64,000 nucleotides of DNA from Nitrospira lenta (GTDB lineage Bacteria; Nitrospirota; Nitrospiria; Nitrospirales; Nitrospiraceae), in assembly GCF_900403705.1 (NCBI RefSeq), contig NZ_OUNR01000018.1, positions 62,001 to 126,000 on the forward strand. The letters are read 5' to 3'. Below the pieces are notes generated by a model that made no database searches, was not told where the DNA came from, and saw only the letters and a program-made list of their open reading frames with translations. Positions 9,501 through 18,473 of the stretch are shown piece after piece; the stretch's first letter is position 1, and every line of letters starts with the position of its first letter. The translations under genes were made by a program, and so were the position numbers.

Positions 9501-9910
9501 CGCTGATCCGTTGCCGCCTGATCGGCGTTATCCAGGATATTCCAGTGACCGGCTTCAGTCCGATGAATCGTGAGGACCGGGTCTTCAACCAGGAGCCGCT
9601 TCCCCACCACCTGCTTGCGCAACAAGGGAAGCAGACGGAGCACGAGATCGATACGCTTCGCCGAAAACACGACTTGATCGGAATTGGGATTGTGAATGGA
9701 GACCTGGGTCAGTTCGACGCGGATGCGCGGGAAAATGACGAACTTGGCGCGATGCACTTCGATTTTTCGCCCGAGGCTCTCCTCAAGCTGCTGCAAGACA
9801 AACTTTTTCAGATAGTCTTCGCCGATCAGCGTATTGGAAAAGAGCAGGAAGGTACCGGCACTCGCCGCAAGGACCAGCACAATGACCAAAAACAGCCGAA
9901 GACGCGACAC
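6545..9910 (-). CDS. AsmA family protein (large, envelope)
   Basis: A 1121-residue protein with one N-terminal membrane helix (LFLVIVLVLAASAGTFLLF) and a long periplasmic part rich in beta-strands. The opening EVHRAKFVIFPRIRVELTQV and the C-terminal segment with NGRILKSEERAIWKIL and LVVDSPILKITAAGNYDL are typical of AsmA/AsmA-like proteins, which belong to the bridge-type lipid transport proteins acting between inner and outer membranes. It has a TonB-free, purely structural look with no catalytic motif. The start is GTG at 9910 after a GGGGGAAG ribosome site. It is 85 bp upstream of the peptidase gene. Confidence 0.85.
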   Translation of the reverse strand: MSRLRLFLVIVLVLAASAGTFLLFSNTLIGEDYLKKFVLQQLEESLGRKIEVHRAKFVIFPRIRVELTQVSIHNPNSDQVVFSAKRIDLVLRLLPLLRKQVVGKRLLVEDPVLTIHRTEAGHWNILDNADQAATDQRTLDMMTRVFMIRQATVVNGSITVIDEGRPGGTRTLKLERVEGGIVIRPERAMADVHLSVAQTGRDGLSAVSLVGQIKRVERSDALTAEEPAASAPASMFQFEGQVDAANVVLRDVADFFGPRPIPEQLDGLVNVQGQVRIMPGLAGYDAVLSSMTARLNQLTLTGKANLAGLLTAQPTFAVTFNSSLVTLKELLNTIPAQWIHPQLPAVLVERQIDGKVQVVNATLTGSATSGPQLSVTGEFRVQEGQALLGDDRVPTKDLTGVIVVETGRVRAANFTGRYGAIQITEGKAAVSFLDAGPWLELEITGSMAATDLVQLLAKTVKADRFAHLLGGLRDVEGTALPTFRLVGPLNEPGGVTFAGGEITARYISLTHPSLPERLTALQGKFVLADGGTRFEQVTGHLGDTIVQVQGGLSGGSASVFQEFVIRVNGDAGHIVKFVPSRAIPAGMFEGLLSGAVQLSGAAEAPQVRGNLVLTDAKVVVPNAIEKPVGAPAMLEFDGHLTRTNTATVTRVELVLPSVRIPVKGAIQIGEKFSIDATLVTGELSLSGLPEWIAKGGFEAGNVEVSLDVKGKGTDWKTWKTTGWVAVTNGLMLVKGAGHIDDLYARVKLVRNGAEVKRLSFKVQDSDLALEATVRNWPSKPVITGKIESNQLDLDLVIPKGERSPMRELLETLASSSQVTMTASAARAHYRHLKFGGLTARITIQDGVLDIDRISGDSANGQVAGRVVVQLPAKAPAETEVSLRATGVAVEDLLRLTNANIQGVSGQVRLNGTIRAHGRNPHGVYPSLNGKTEVLLENGRILKSEERAIWKILSILNLPAVLQGKVDLEKEGLPYNRISATVMIQNGSFQTENLVVDSPILKITAAGNYDLPTDQLDMVVAVSPFGSYATFLKTIPLFGRIFAGDRKGMATAIFSLKGAVEDPEVTYLPMKSFTTGLSGLAQLAVDVLKNTLTLPIDLMTPNEDKPVTPELEFAPEAVPATP

Positions 9911-10109
9911 ACTTCCCCCTCAGCACCCATACGTACAATTGCCATTTCGATCTTACCGGAAGCCTCTAGTTAAATCCACCAACCCTGCGGGAGACAAGGA
10001 GTTTTCCGCCGATATACAACCGGCCTCAACTCGATCTGCATGGAGTTTGCGCTAGAGCCCCTGCCCGAGACTCGTTATAATACTGCTCTCCACTGGATCG
10101 ACATGACCG

Positions 10110-11429
10110 TTGCACCCACACCATTCCACTGATCACGACTCCCCGCCTCTTACACGCATTCGCTGGGTGATACTCGGATTGCTCTTTGCCATCAGTGTCG
10201 TCACCTACATCGACCGCGTCAATATTTCCGTGACGGCCCGGCAGATGATGCCGGCGCTGGGCCTGACCGATCAGCAGATGGGCTTCGTCTTTTCGGCCTT
10301 CGTGATCGGCTATGCCCTGTTTCAAATTCCCGGCGGCTGGCTCGGTGACCGCTGGGGCGCGCGGATCATTCTGACCCTGGCGCTGCTCTGGTGGTCCGTC
10401 TTCACCGCCTGGACGGCCATGGCCCCGGCCTCGCCGCTGGCCGGATGGCTGGGCATCATGGGAGCGCTCGCACTGGCGCGCTTTCTCTTGGGCGTCGGTG
10501 AAGCGGTGGCGTTGCCGAATTTTAATCGTGTCGTCACGGATTGGCTTCCCGCGGGAGAACGCGGGCTCGGCATTGGGATCGCCATCGGTGGCATCGGCGT
10601 CGGCGCCGCGATCACGCCGCCCGTCACCGCCTGGATCATGGTGAACTTCGGCTGGCAAACGGCCTTTTATCTGTCGGCCGTCCTCGGCCTGGGCCTCGCC
10701 GTCATCTGGTGGTTCATCGCGCGCAATCATCCGCTCGACCATCCCTGGGTCGCTAATCGGACTGCCAATCAAAATACCGGTACTGCTACGACAACCGGCC
10801 AGGCGTCCTCTCCCGCTATTCCCTGGGCGGCTTTGCGGAAAACTCCGACGGTCTGGTGGCTCGTCCTAAGTTACAGCTGCCTCGGCTATGTTGCCTACGT
10901 CTACATGTCCTGGTTCTATCTCTATCTCGTCAACGTGCGCGGCTTCGATATCCTGCGCGGCGGAGTCTTCGCATCCGCACCCTTCCTCGCAATTCTGATC
11001 TTTTGCCCGATCGGAGGCTGGGTCACGGATCGAATGGCCGCCCGCCACGGACTTACGGCCGGCCGCCGGCAAACGGGCATGGCGGGAATGCTCCTCGCCG
11101 GCGCGGCCATCGGACTCGGCGCCTGGCTCGACTCACCCTACCTCGCCATTGCCAGTCTGTCCCTGGGCGCGGGCTGGCTCTACTTCAGCGTCGGCGCCTA
11201 TTGGTCCTCTACCAGCGACTTATCCAGGACGCACGCCGGCAGTCTGTCGGGTTTAATGAACATGGGCGCCAATATCGGAGGAGCTATTTCCCCCACCGTC
11301 ACGCCCTGGATTGCCGAACAGTGGGGCTGGCCTTTGTCCCTCGGCACCGCCGCCCTGATTGCCATCATCGGCGGACTGCTCTGGCTCTGGATCGATCCTG
11401 AAAAAGGACTTGCGCAAGAGAAGTCCTGA
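10110..11429 (+). CDS. MFS transporter, anion:cation symporter type
   Basis: A 439-residue major facilitator with about 12 membrane helices. The first helix ends in SVVTYIDRVNISV, a signature of the ACS branch (glucarate, hexuronate, phthalate and similar organic anions), and the loop 2-3 motif GGWLGDRWGARI is the MFS A-motif. The substrate cannot be read from sequence. The likely start is TTG at 10110, because the nearby ATG at 10103 runs into a stop after nine codons. A TATAAT hexamer occurs at 10076-10081 but without a well spaced -35 box. No partner gene is adjacent. Confidence 0.85.
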   Translation: MHPHHSTDHDSPPLTRIRWVILGLLFAISVVTYIDRVNISVTARQMMPALGLTDQQMGFVFSAFVIGYALFQIPGGWLGDRWGARIILTLALLWWSVFTAWTAMAPASPLAGWLGIMGALALARFLLGVGEAVALPNFNRVVTDWLPAGERGLGIGIAIGGIGVGAAITPPVTAWIMVNFGWQTAFYLSAVLGLGLAVIWWFIARNHPLDHPWVANRTANQNTGTATTTGQASSPAIPWAALRKTPTVWWLVLSYSCLGYVAYVYMSWFYLYLVNVRGFDILRGGVFASAPFLAILIFCPIGGWVTDRMAARHGLTAGRRQTGMAGMLLAGAAIGLGAWLDSPYLAIASLSLGAGWLYFSVGAYWSSTSDLSRTHAGSLSGLMNMGANIGGAISPTVTPWIAEQWGWPLSLGTAALIAIIGGLLWLWIDPEKGLAQEKS

Positions 11430-11522
11430 GTCCTTTAGATTCACACCGCACTCACAACTCAATACTCAGCACTGCCCCGAGGCCTTGCCTCGAAAGCCGC
11501 GCCCCTGCTACATTGCTCGCCT

Positions 11523-12044
11523 ATGACTATGCAATTTCAAAAGAAGGATCCGCGCGCAACTATCGCCACCAAGTTCGGCGAGATCAAGATCCGCTTCTAT
11601 CCCGACGATGCCCCGCGCCATGTGGAGAATTTCATCAATCTGGCCAAAATGGGTTTCTTCGACGGCACCACCTTCCACCGCGTAGTCCCCGGCTTTCTCA
11701 TTCAAGGCGGCGACCCCTTCAGCAAAAGCGCCGACCGGACGACGCACGGCACCGGCGGCCCCGGCTACTTTCTGACCCCCGAGCCAAGCGACCGCCCACA
11801 CAAACGCGGCGCCGTCTCCATGGCGAAGATGCCGCGTGAAAGCAACAGCACGCGCGACTTCAACGACAACGGCTCACAGTTCTTTATTTGCGTGGGAGAT
11901 AATAGCGGACTGGACCGGCGCTACACTGTGTTCGGAGAAATCTTTCGCGGCATCGAAGTCCTGGACAAAATCGTCGCCGCCGCCCGCGACGCCGCCGATA
12001 ACCCGCTGGATCCGATCACGATGACCGTGACGGTGAAAGAATAG
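11523..12044 (+). CDS. Peptidyl-prolyl cis-trans isomerase, cyclophilin type
   Basis: A 173-residue cytoplasmic cyclophilin without signal peptide. It contains the family core: NFINLAKMGFFDGTTFHRVV, FLIQGGDP, GPGYFL, the SMAKMPRESN segment with the Met/Ala positions of the active site, and GSQFFICVGDN followed by YTVFGEI. It catalyses proline isomerisation in folding proteins. The usual tryptophan of eukaryotic, cyclosporin-sensitive forms is not present. A 6-bp GC-rich hairpin (CGAGGC/GCCTCG, 11478-11492) lies in its leader and no clear Shine-Dalgarno is seen; the ATG at 11529 is an alternative start. Confidence 0.93.
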   Translation: MTMQFQKKDPRATIATKFGEIKIRFYPDDAPRHVENFINLAKMGFFDGTTFHRVVPGFLIQGGDPFSKSADRTTHGTGGPGYFLTPEPSDRPHKRGAVSMAKMPRESNSTRDFNDNGSQFFICVGDNSGLDRRYTVFGEIFRGIEVLDKIVAAARDAADNPLDPITMTVTVKE

Positions 12045-12227
12045 CCACTCGCCATCCGTCACCCCGACGAACACTCCACCCCACAGAAAATCCGACGCCT
12101 CGTTTCTGCTAGCCAGTTCCCAGCATAGATATCGAACGCGCTGGTGAGAGGCCGCCCCGCGTGAAGCCTCCATTCCTTGCCGCCCGCGATGCCCTGTGTT
12201 AGGGTTTGATCTGTACGGAGTGCCTGC

Positions 12228-12710
12228 GTGGGAATATTGCACACATACAATTCATGGCCGCACAGCATGTTGCGCGTCTGGATCATGGTCTGGATGCTGG
12301 CCATCCCCTTATTCCACGTCCATCCTGAAGCGGACCATCACCACGGAGCAGCGAACCATATCCACGGCGGCACCGTGCATACCGTCTTCTCCCCCGACCT
12401 GGACGACGAATTCAGCCACCACCAAGGCGAGGCTGCTGCAGCCGAACAACCGCCGGCAAACGAGTCCATTCTCTTCGAGCATCCCTCCCACGCGTCGGAC
12501 AATGGCGAAGTCGGATTTTCTTTCATCAGCGATTCGACCGATCGAACTCTGCCCAAGCCGCTCACCACATCGGCGCTCCTCGTTGAGCCTCCCGCTCCAA
12601 CTCCCCTGATCGCCAACCCATCGGTCGTTCACCCCATCCCCGTCACGCTTCCGCATACGCTCCTCACTCACGACATCCCCTCGCGCGCGCCGCCATCAGT
12701 GCCCGTCTAG
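12228..12710 (+). CDS. Histidine-rich membrane-anchored/exported protein upstream of czc operon
   Basis: A 160-residue protein I do not recognise as a named family. It has one hydrophobic segment near the N terminus (RVWIMVWMLAIPLF) followed at once by a histidine cluster, HVHPEADHHHGAANHIHGG, and a proline-rich, low-complexity C-terminal half. Such a layout is common in small exported metal-binding proteins encoded beside metal efflux pumps, and here the czcCBA-type genes start 107 bp downstream. The start is GTG with GGAG seven bases upstream. A metal-buffer or metal-sensing accessory role is an inference from composition and position only. Confidence 0.6.
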   Translation: MGILHTYNSWPHSMLRVWIMVWMLAIPLFHVHPEADHHHGAANHIHGGTVHTVFSPDLDDEFSHHQGEAAAAEQPPANESILFEHPSHASDNGEVGFSFISDSTDRTLPKPLTTSALLVEPPAPTPLIANPSVVHPIPVTLPHTLLTHDIPSRAPPSVPV

Positions 12711-12816
12711 CCTACACAACGCATTACACATTGTCCTCACGCGTAGCTCTCGCTGCGTAGGCAGGCCCTGACCCTGCCGGCGGTGAGATCTATCGACGAA
12801 ACCTAAGGAGGCTCTG

Positions 12817-14067
12817 ATGAGTCCCCGGATATTCTTGTTCGGCTTCATTCTGTGCGGTCTCGCGGGACGCACTCAGATCGCATGGCCCGCTGAGGTCGCC
12901 GCATCCATCTACTCATTGACCGATATCCTGTCGCTTGCCGTAGAACATAGCCCGACGCTCGCCGGTGCGGAAGGCTTGCTGAAACAGCGTCATGGTCAAC
13001 AGATTGCCGCCGGCGCGTATCCCAATCCGTCGATCTCGGGGACTGCCGGCCGCGGCGCCATTCGCGATCCGAGTACCGGGACCAGGATTACCGAACGAAC
13101 AGTCAGCATCGAGCAACCGTTGGAATGGATTGGGAAGCGACAGGCCCGTCAGGACGCCGCAAATGCGGGCGTGGCCGGAGCGGACGCGGCGCTGGAAGAA
13201 ACCCGCCTGACGCTCCTCGCCGACGTCAAAGTGGCATTTTATTCGGTGCTCTTTGCCCAGCGCGACGCCGAACTCGCCGCGCAAAACGTGGCGATGGTCG
13301 AGGAAGTGCTGCGCACGGTGAAAGCCAGGGTCGCGGCCGGAGAAGCGACTTCCTTCGATACGATGAAAGCCGGAGTCGAGGCGCAGAAGGCCAGAAAGGA
13401 AGTCGCTCGGGCACAGAATGCCCTGATCGTGGCGAGGACACGACTCAATACGCTCACCGCCGGATCGCTGGGAAAACAGTTCTCGATCCAAGGGGATTTC
13501 CTGAGTCCCCGGCAAGAGATGGACATAGATCGTCTGACTCCTCGGGCCGTCGAGCAACATCCCACCGTACGGCGCGTCGCCAAGCTCGCGGAGCAGGCCG
13601 AGCATACCGTGCAACTCGAACGAGAATCCCGCGTCCCCAATCTCAGCGTGCAAGGCAGCTATCACCGCGAGGCGGGCGATGAATCGCTGATCGCCGGCCT
13701 GAGCCTATCCCTCCCGCTGTGGTATCGGCGGCAAGGTGAGATCGAGGCGGCCCTGGGCGCCAAATATCGGGCGGACGCTGAGCGGCTCCTGGCCAAACAC
13801 GAGTTGGAGCAAGCCATCACGCAACACACGCAAGACGCGCGAACGGCCCAGGATCAACTACAGGTCTTTGAGACCGGTTTGCTGAAACAAGCCGAACAGA
13901 CATTGACCGTGGCCCGCACCAGCTTCCGACAGGGCGCAGCGAGCCTGTTGGATGTGCTGGATGCCCAGCGCGTCTACCGGCAGACCTTGCTGGAATATGC
14001 CCAGGTGCGCGCGGATCTCTCGATCGCGTTAGTCCGCTTAGAGCGATCCCTGGGTGCACCTCTATGA
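12817..14067 (+). CDS. czcC: TolC-family outer membrane efflux protein (CzcC-like)
   Basis: A 416-residue outer membrane factor with a Sec signal (ending near WPAEVA) and two long coiled-coil halves typical of TolC folds: the LLADVKVAFYSVLFAQRDAE helix in the first half and the C-terminal VARTSFRQGAASLLDVLDAQR motif. It would form the outer-membrane exit duct of the tripartite metal efflux complex with the next two genes. A good ribosome site (AAGGAGG) precedes the ATG. The following adaptor gene begins 40 bp after its stop. CzcC-type assignment follows from the operon, because outer membrane factors alone do not reveal substrate. Confidence 0.85.
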   Translation: MSPRIFLFGFILCGLAGRTQIAWPAEVAASIYSLTDILSLAVEHSPTLAGAEGLLKQRHGQQIAAGAYPNPSISGTAGRGAIRDPSTGTRITERTVSIEQPLEWIGKRQARQDAANAGVAGADAALEETRLTLLADVKVAFYSVLFAQRDAELAAQNVAMVEEVLRTVKARVAAGEATSFDTMKAGVEAQKARKEVARAQNALIVARTRLNTLTAGSLGKQFSIQGDFLSPRQEMDIDRLTPRAVEQHPTVRRVAKLAEQAEHTVQLERESRVPNLSVQGSYHREAGDESLIAGLSLSLPLWYRRQGEIEAALGAKYRADAERLLAKHELEQAITQHTQDARTAQDQLQVFETGLLKQAEQTLTVARTSFRQGAASLLDVLDAQRVYRQTLLEYAQVRADLSIALVRLERSLGAPL

Positions 14068-14107
14068 GCACACCATCGTGGCAGAACGCTTGGCCGGGAG
14101 TATTCCA

Positions 14108-15286
14108 ATGACATCACGAAGAACGCTAACCAGAATGATCGCGGCAGTCTTCCTGTTTCTTGCAGGGTGCGGAGATCGAGGGACAGAGCCGACACCGCAC
14201 CCTTCGGCCTCACCCGCCAACATGAACACGGCAGCTCCCCGCCTGCTCCAACCTCCCGCGGTTGTCCGAGAGCGACTGCGAACGGAGCCCGTCACCCTGC
14301 ACCAGATTCCCGATCTGGTTACAGCTCCCGGGGAAGTCGCGCTGGATTTGAAACAGGTGGCGAAGATTACCTCCCGTATCGCCGGACAGGTTGAAAAGAT
14401 CCACGTCCAATTGGGCGATCGAGTCAAATCCGGTCAGCCCCTGGCGGCCATCGGCAGCTTGCAGCTCGATCAACTCATCGAAGAATACCTTGTCGGGAAG
14501 GCCCAGGCCGATGTCGCCGAGAACAGCTTCCGACGAACGGAACAATTGCGAGCCGACGACATTGTGACCGAGCGGAAGCTCATCGAAGACAAGGGTCGAT
14601 ACTTGGAAACCCAGGCGCGGTACCAGCATATCCGCGAGAAACTCCTGAACATGGGTCTGTCGACGGCGGAGCTGACCGCACTTGAGCGAGGCCGGCATGA
14701 AGAGAGTCATCGCTATACGCTGACATCGCCTATCGCCGGAACGGTCATCGCGCAAAATGCCGTGCGCGGTCAGGGGGTGGATCCGGGAACTGAATTATTC
14801 GAAGTCGTGGATACGAGCCGAGTCTGGGTCTTTGCCAATCTGCCGATTGAACAGGCCAGAAAATTTAAGGAAGGCGACGTGGGGACTATTCTGCCCACGG
14901 GCGGCGCCCCCATCACCGCGCCACTCACCTATCTTGCGCCGGTTGCGGACGAGACGACCCGCACGATTCGAATCCGCTTCGAGGTCGCGAACCGGCAGCA
15001 CAGGCTGAAGCCGCGAGAGTATGTGGATGTTCAGTTGACCGTGGCGAGTCCGCCGACTCCGGCGGTTCCCGTCTCCGCTGTGACGATGGTGGACAACGTG
15101 CGCGGGATCTTCGTCCGGCGCGAGACCGGGTATGTCTTCCTACCGATCGAAACCGGCCGCGAGGGCGGAGGGTGGGTTGAAGTGAAAAGCAGACTGGCGG
15201 CGGGCGAGCAGGCGGTGATCGACGGCGTCTTCGACTTGAAGAACGTGCTGCTGAAAGAACACATCGGATCCGGAGAGGGAGACTAA
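14108..15286 (+). CDS. czcB: RND efflux periplasmic adaptor lipoprotein (CzcB-like)
   Basis: A 392-residue membrane fusion protein. The chosen ATG at 14108 follows GGGAG by seven bases and gives a lipoprotein signal with lipobox FLFLAGC; the frame is open upstream to 14054 but that would bury the signal. The barrel-sandwich half-motifs GQVEKIHVQLGDRVKSGQPLA and TSPIAGTVIAQNAV flank a short hairpin, as in CusB/CzcB adaptors. It joins the inner membrane pump to the outer membrane duct. There is no histidine-rich N-terminal metal-binding segment, unlike some CzcB; that role may be met by the His-rich protein encoded upstream. Confidence 0.88.
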   Translation: MTSRRTLTRMIAAVFLFLAGCGDRGTEPTPHPSASPANMNTAAPRLLQPPAVVRERLRTEPVTLHQIPDLVTAPGEVALDLKQVAKITSRIAGQVEKIHVQLGDRVKSGQPLAAIGSLQLDQLIEEYLVGKAQADVAENSFRRTEQLRADDIVTERKLIEDKGRYLETQARYQHIREKLLNMGLSTAELTALERGRHEESHRYTLTSPIAGTVIAQNAVRGQGVDPGTELFEVVDTSRVWVFANLPIEQARKFKEGDVGTILPTGGAPITAPLTYLAPVADETTRTIRIRFEVANRQHRLKPREYVDVQLTVASPPTPAVPVSAVTMVDNVRGIFVRRETGYVFLPIETGREGGGWVEVKSRLAAGEQAVIDGVFDLKNVLLKEHIGSGEGD

Positions 15287-15287
15287 C

Positions 15288-18200
15288 ATGGAACGGCTGT
15301 TCACCCTCTCGCTGCGCTACCGATTCTTCACCCTGGTGGCGGCGAGTCTCGTCATCGTCATCGGTCTCTGGTCCTTCAGCCATCTCACCATCGATGCCAT
15401 GCCCGATCTGACGCCGGTCCAGGTTCAGGTCTTGACCCTTTCACCGGCGCTGGGCCCGGTTGAAGTGGAGCAGTTCATCACCTTTCCCATCGAAGCCTCG
15501 CTGAGCGGGCTGCCGGCCCTGCGTGAGCTTCGCTCGGTGTCCCGGTACGGGCTCTCGGCGGTCACGGCCATTTTCGAAGATCGGGTCGACATCTACCGCG
15601 CGCGACAGTTGGTCACCGAACGGCTGGCCCGCGCGATGGAGCGTATTCCCGCCGAGTACGGCCGTCCGCTTGTCGGTCCGCTGACGACGGGATTGGGCGA
15701 AGTCTATCAGTTCACACTCAAGGGACAGGGCTACAGCCCCATGGCGCTGCGCACGCTGCTTGAGTGGGAGATCGGCATGCGGCTGCGGGCGGTACCCGGC
15801 GTGGTGGAAGTCAACATTTGGGGAGGAGAACCGCAACAGTTCCAAGTCATCGTGGATCCGGCCAAGCTCCTGTCCTACAAGCTGTCCCTTCGGCAGGTGT
15901 TTGAGGCGCTCGAACGCAACAATGCCATCGCCGGCGGCGGCTATATCGAACGGCACCGCGAGCAACTGCTCATTCGCGGTGAAGCCTTAGCGACACAGGT
16001 GGCCGACCTCGCGAGGATCGTAGTCGCGCACGGCCCCGGCGGAGTGCCGATCTACATTGCGGATCTCGCGGAGGTGAAGGAGGCCTCGGCCCTCCGCATC
16101 GGCGCGGCGACGGCGATGGGACACGGCGAAACCGTCATCGGCATGGTTCAGATGTTGGCCGGCGAGAATGCGCAGCAGGTGGTTGAGCGGGTCAAGGCCA
16201 GAGTCAAAGAGATTGAAGCGACCCTTCCTCCAGGCGTGACCATCGAACCCTACTATGACCGAACGCTGTTGGTGTCGCAGGTGATGCGCACCGTGCGCAA
16301 CAATCTGCTCGAAGGGGGCTTGCTCGTCATTGCCGTGCTGTTCCTCTTCCTCGGCGATCTCCGGGCAGGCGTGATCGTGGCGGCCGCCATTCCGTTGTCG
16401 ATGCTGATCGCCTTCAGCGGCATGATGCAGGCGGGCCTCTCCGGCAATCTGATGAGCCTCGGGGCGATCGACTTCGGCTTACTCGTGGATGGTTCGGTCG
16501 TGATGGTCGATAGCATCCTCCGGCGATTGGCGAAGCACGGCGCGATGAGCCGGGAGGAGCGATTGAACGAGATCCTGGCGGCCGGCCGCGACATTCTTCG
16601 TCCCATGACCCTCGCCGTCACCATCATTATTCTTGTGTACGTGCCGATTCTGGCGCTGACCGGGATCGAGGGGAAAATGTTCCGTCCGATGGCGCTCACC
16701 GTTATCCTGGCGCTGGCGGGCTCTCTCCTCCTCGCCGTGACGGTAACGCCTCTGCTCGCCTTCTGGTTTGTGCGGGCTCCGTCAGGACGCAAAGACACTC
16801 GCCTGTTCGAACGGCTGCGCCGTGCCTATGAACCCTGTCTTAGGTGGGCGACGGCGCGCCCCACCTGGGTGGTGACGCCGGCGGTCGGGCTGTTTGTCGC
16901 GAGTCTCGGAATCGGCGCATGGATCGGCCTGGAGTTTGTGCCTCGGCTCGACGAGGGGGACCTGGCGATTCAAGTCTGGCGATTGCCCAGTGTCTCGCTG
17001 AACGAGTCGGTCAAAAATGCCCTGGACGTTGAACGGGTGCTTCGAACGTTTCCGGAAGTCGTACAGGTGGTCAGCAGGACCGGAAGTCCTGAGGTGGCAA
17101 CCGACGTAATGGGCGTCGAGCTGTCCGATGTGTTCGTCAATCTCAAGCCGCAACACGAATGGACGACGGCCAGGACACGCGAGGATTTGATTGCGGCCAT
17201 GAAGCCCGCCATTCTCGATGCGGTGCCCGGCGTCGGCCTCGGCTTTACGCAACCGATCGAGATGCGTTTCAACGAGCTCATCGCAGGCACGCGCTCCGAC
17301 CTCGCGGTCAAGATCTTCGGGCCGGATCTGGACGTGCTCCGGCGGCAGGCCGAATCCGTGGCGCGGGTCTTGGAAACCGTTCGCGGCGCAGCAGACGTCA
17401 AAGTCGAGCAGGTGGCAGGCCTTCCGCTGCTGCGCGTGATTGTGGACCGGGAACAGATCGCCCGCTATGGGCTGACGGCAGACGATGTGCTCACCCTTGT
17501 GCGAACCACGCGCGTGGGGCGCGTCGTCGGCACCGTGGTGCAAGGCCCTCGCCGCTTCGACCTCGTCGTTCGCTTAGCCGACAGCGCGTCGGCTGATCCT
17601 GCGGCATTGGGCAATCTGCTCATCCCGACCGCGCAGGGCGAACTGGTCCCTCTCTCCCGCGTGGCGGCCATCCGGGTGGACACGGGGCCGGCTCAGATCA
17701 GCAGAGAACATGTACAGCGGCGCATCGTGGTGGAGAACAACATCCGGGGAAGGGACTTGGGAAGTTTTGTGGCAGAGGCTCAGCGAGCCGTCTCACGGGA
17801 GGTCTCGCTCCCCACGGGATACGAATTGACCTGGGGCGGACAGTATCAGCATCTTCAAGAAGCCGCCAGCCGGTTAGCCATAGTCGTGTCCATCACCCTC
17901 CTCCTGATTCTCGGCGTGCTGTCGGTGATTTTCAGCGCTATGCGCCCCGCGCTGCTGATTTTCCTCAATGTGCCCTTAGCGTTGTCCGGCGGAGTGCTCG
18001 CGCTCTGGCTGCGTGGTCTGCCGCTCAGCATTTCAGCGGTGATCGGATTCATTGCGCTGTTTGGCATTGCGGTGCTCAATGGGGTGGTCCTGGTTAGCCA
18101 CATCCGGCAACTCGAAACGGAAGGGCTTTCGACGGAAGACGCAGTGAGGCAAGGCGCCATGGATCGACTCCGGCCCGTGCTGATGACCGCACTCGTCGCC

Positions 18201-18362
18201 AGCCTCGGCTTTCTCCCCATGGCAGTCGCCGCCAGCATGGGCGCCGAAGTCCAGCGGCCCCTCGCCACCGTTGTCATCGGAGGCTTAATCACGTCGACGC
18301 TGTTAACGCTGCTCGTCATTCCGGCAGTGTACGGTAGATTCTGCGGGAGACGCCTGCCATAG
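15288..18362 (+). CDS. czcA: Heavy-metal efflux RND pump (CzcA-like)
   Basis: A 1024-residue inner membrane proton antiporter of the heavy-metal-efflux RND class, starting one base after the adaptor stop. Transmembrane helix 4 carries the class signature LGAIDFGLLVDGSVVMVDS with D395, D401 and D408; in classical CzcA the third acidic residue is Glu (VEN), so D408 is a conservative change. The two repeated halves each have a large periplasmic loop and six helices, and the GYxxxWGGQYQH segment near residue 850 is also HME-like. HME pumps export divalent (Zn, Co, Cd, Ni) or monovalent (Cu, Ag) ions; the divalent-type DFGxxVDG motif favours divalent metals. Confidence 0.92.
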   Translation: MERLFTLSLRYRFFTLVAASLVIVIGLWSFSHLTIDAMPDLTPVQVQVLTLSPALGPVEVEQFITFPIEASLSGLPALRELRSVSRYGLSAVTAIFEDRVDIYRARQLVTERLARAMERIPAEYGRPLVGPLTTGLGEVYQFTLKGQGYSPMALRTLLEWEIGMRLRAVPGVVEVNIWGGEPQQFQVIVDPAKLLSYKLSLRQVFEALERNNAIAGGGYIERHREQLLIRGEALATQVADLARIVVAHGPGGVPIYIADLAEVKEASALRIGAATAMGHGETVIGMVQMLAGENAQQVVERVKARVKEIEATLPPGVTIEPYYDRTLLVSQVMRTVRNNLLEGGLLVIAVLFLFLGDLRAGVIVAAAIPLSMLIAFSGMMQAGLSGNLMSLGAIDFGLLVDGSVVMVDSILRRLAKHGAMSREERLNEILAAGRDILRPMTLAVTIIILVYVPILALTGIEGKMFRPMALTVILALAGSLLLAVTVTPLLAFWFVRAPSGRKDTRLFERLRRAYEPCLRWATARPTWVVTPAVGLFVASLGIGAWIGLEFVPRLDEGDLAIQVWRLPSVSLNESVKNALDVERVLRTFPEVVQVVSRTGSPEVATDVMGVELSDVFVNLKPQHEWTTARTREDLIAAMKPAILDAVPGVGLGFTQPIEMRFNELIAGTRSDLAVKIFGPDLDVLRRQAESVARVLETVRGAADVKVEQVAGLPLLRVIVDREQIARYGLTADDVLTLVRTTRVGRVVGTVVQGPRRFDLVVRLADSASADPAALGNLLIPTAQGELVPLSRVAAIRVDTGPAQISREHVQRRIVVENNIRGRDLGSFVAEAQRAVSREVSLPTGYELTWGGQYQHLQEAASRLAIVVSITLLLILGVLSVIFSAMRPALLIFLNVPLALSGGVLALWLRGLPLSISAVIGFIALFGIAVLNGVVLVSHIRQLETEGLSTEDAVRQGAMDRLRPVLMTALVASLGFLPMAVAASMGAEVQRPLATVVIGGLITSTLLTLLVIPAVYGRFCGRRLP

Positions 18363-18473
18363 CGCGCGCTTCTAGCGCTGCGCCACGGGCGGAAGAAGCA
18401 GACGTATCCGGCGTCGACGGGAACCGCTCACGCTGACCGTGACAGTGAAAGAAAAGTCGTCCCTCAAATCCGC

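Noticed and set aside
10047-10081. TTGCGC...TATAAT promoter before the MFS gene
   Set aside because: The spacer is 23 bp, too long for sigma-70; only the TATAAT is convincing.
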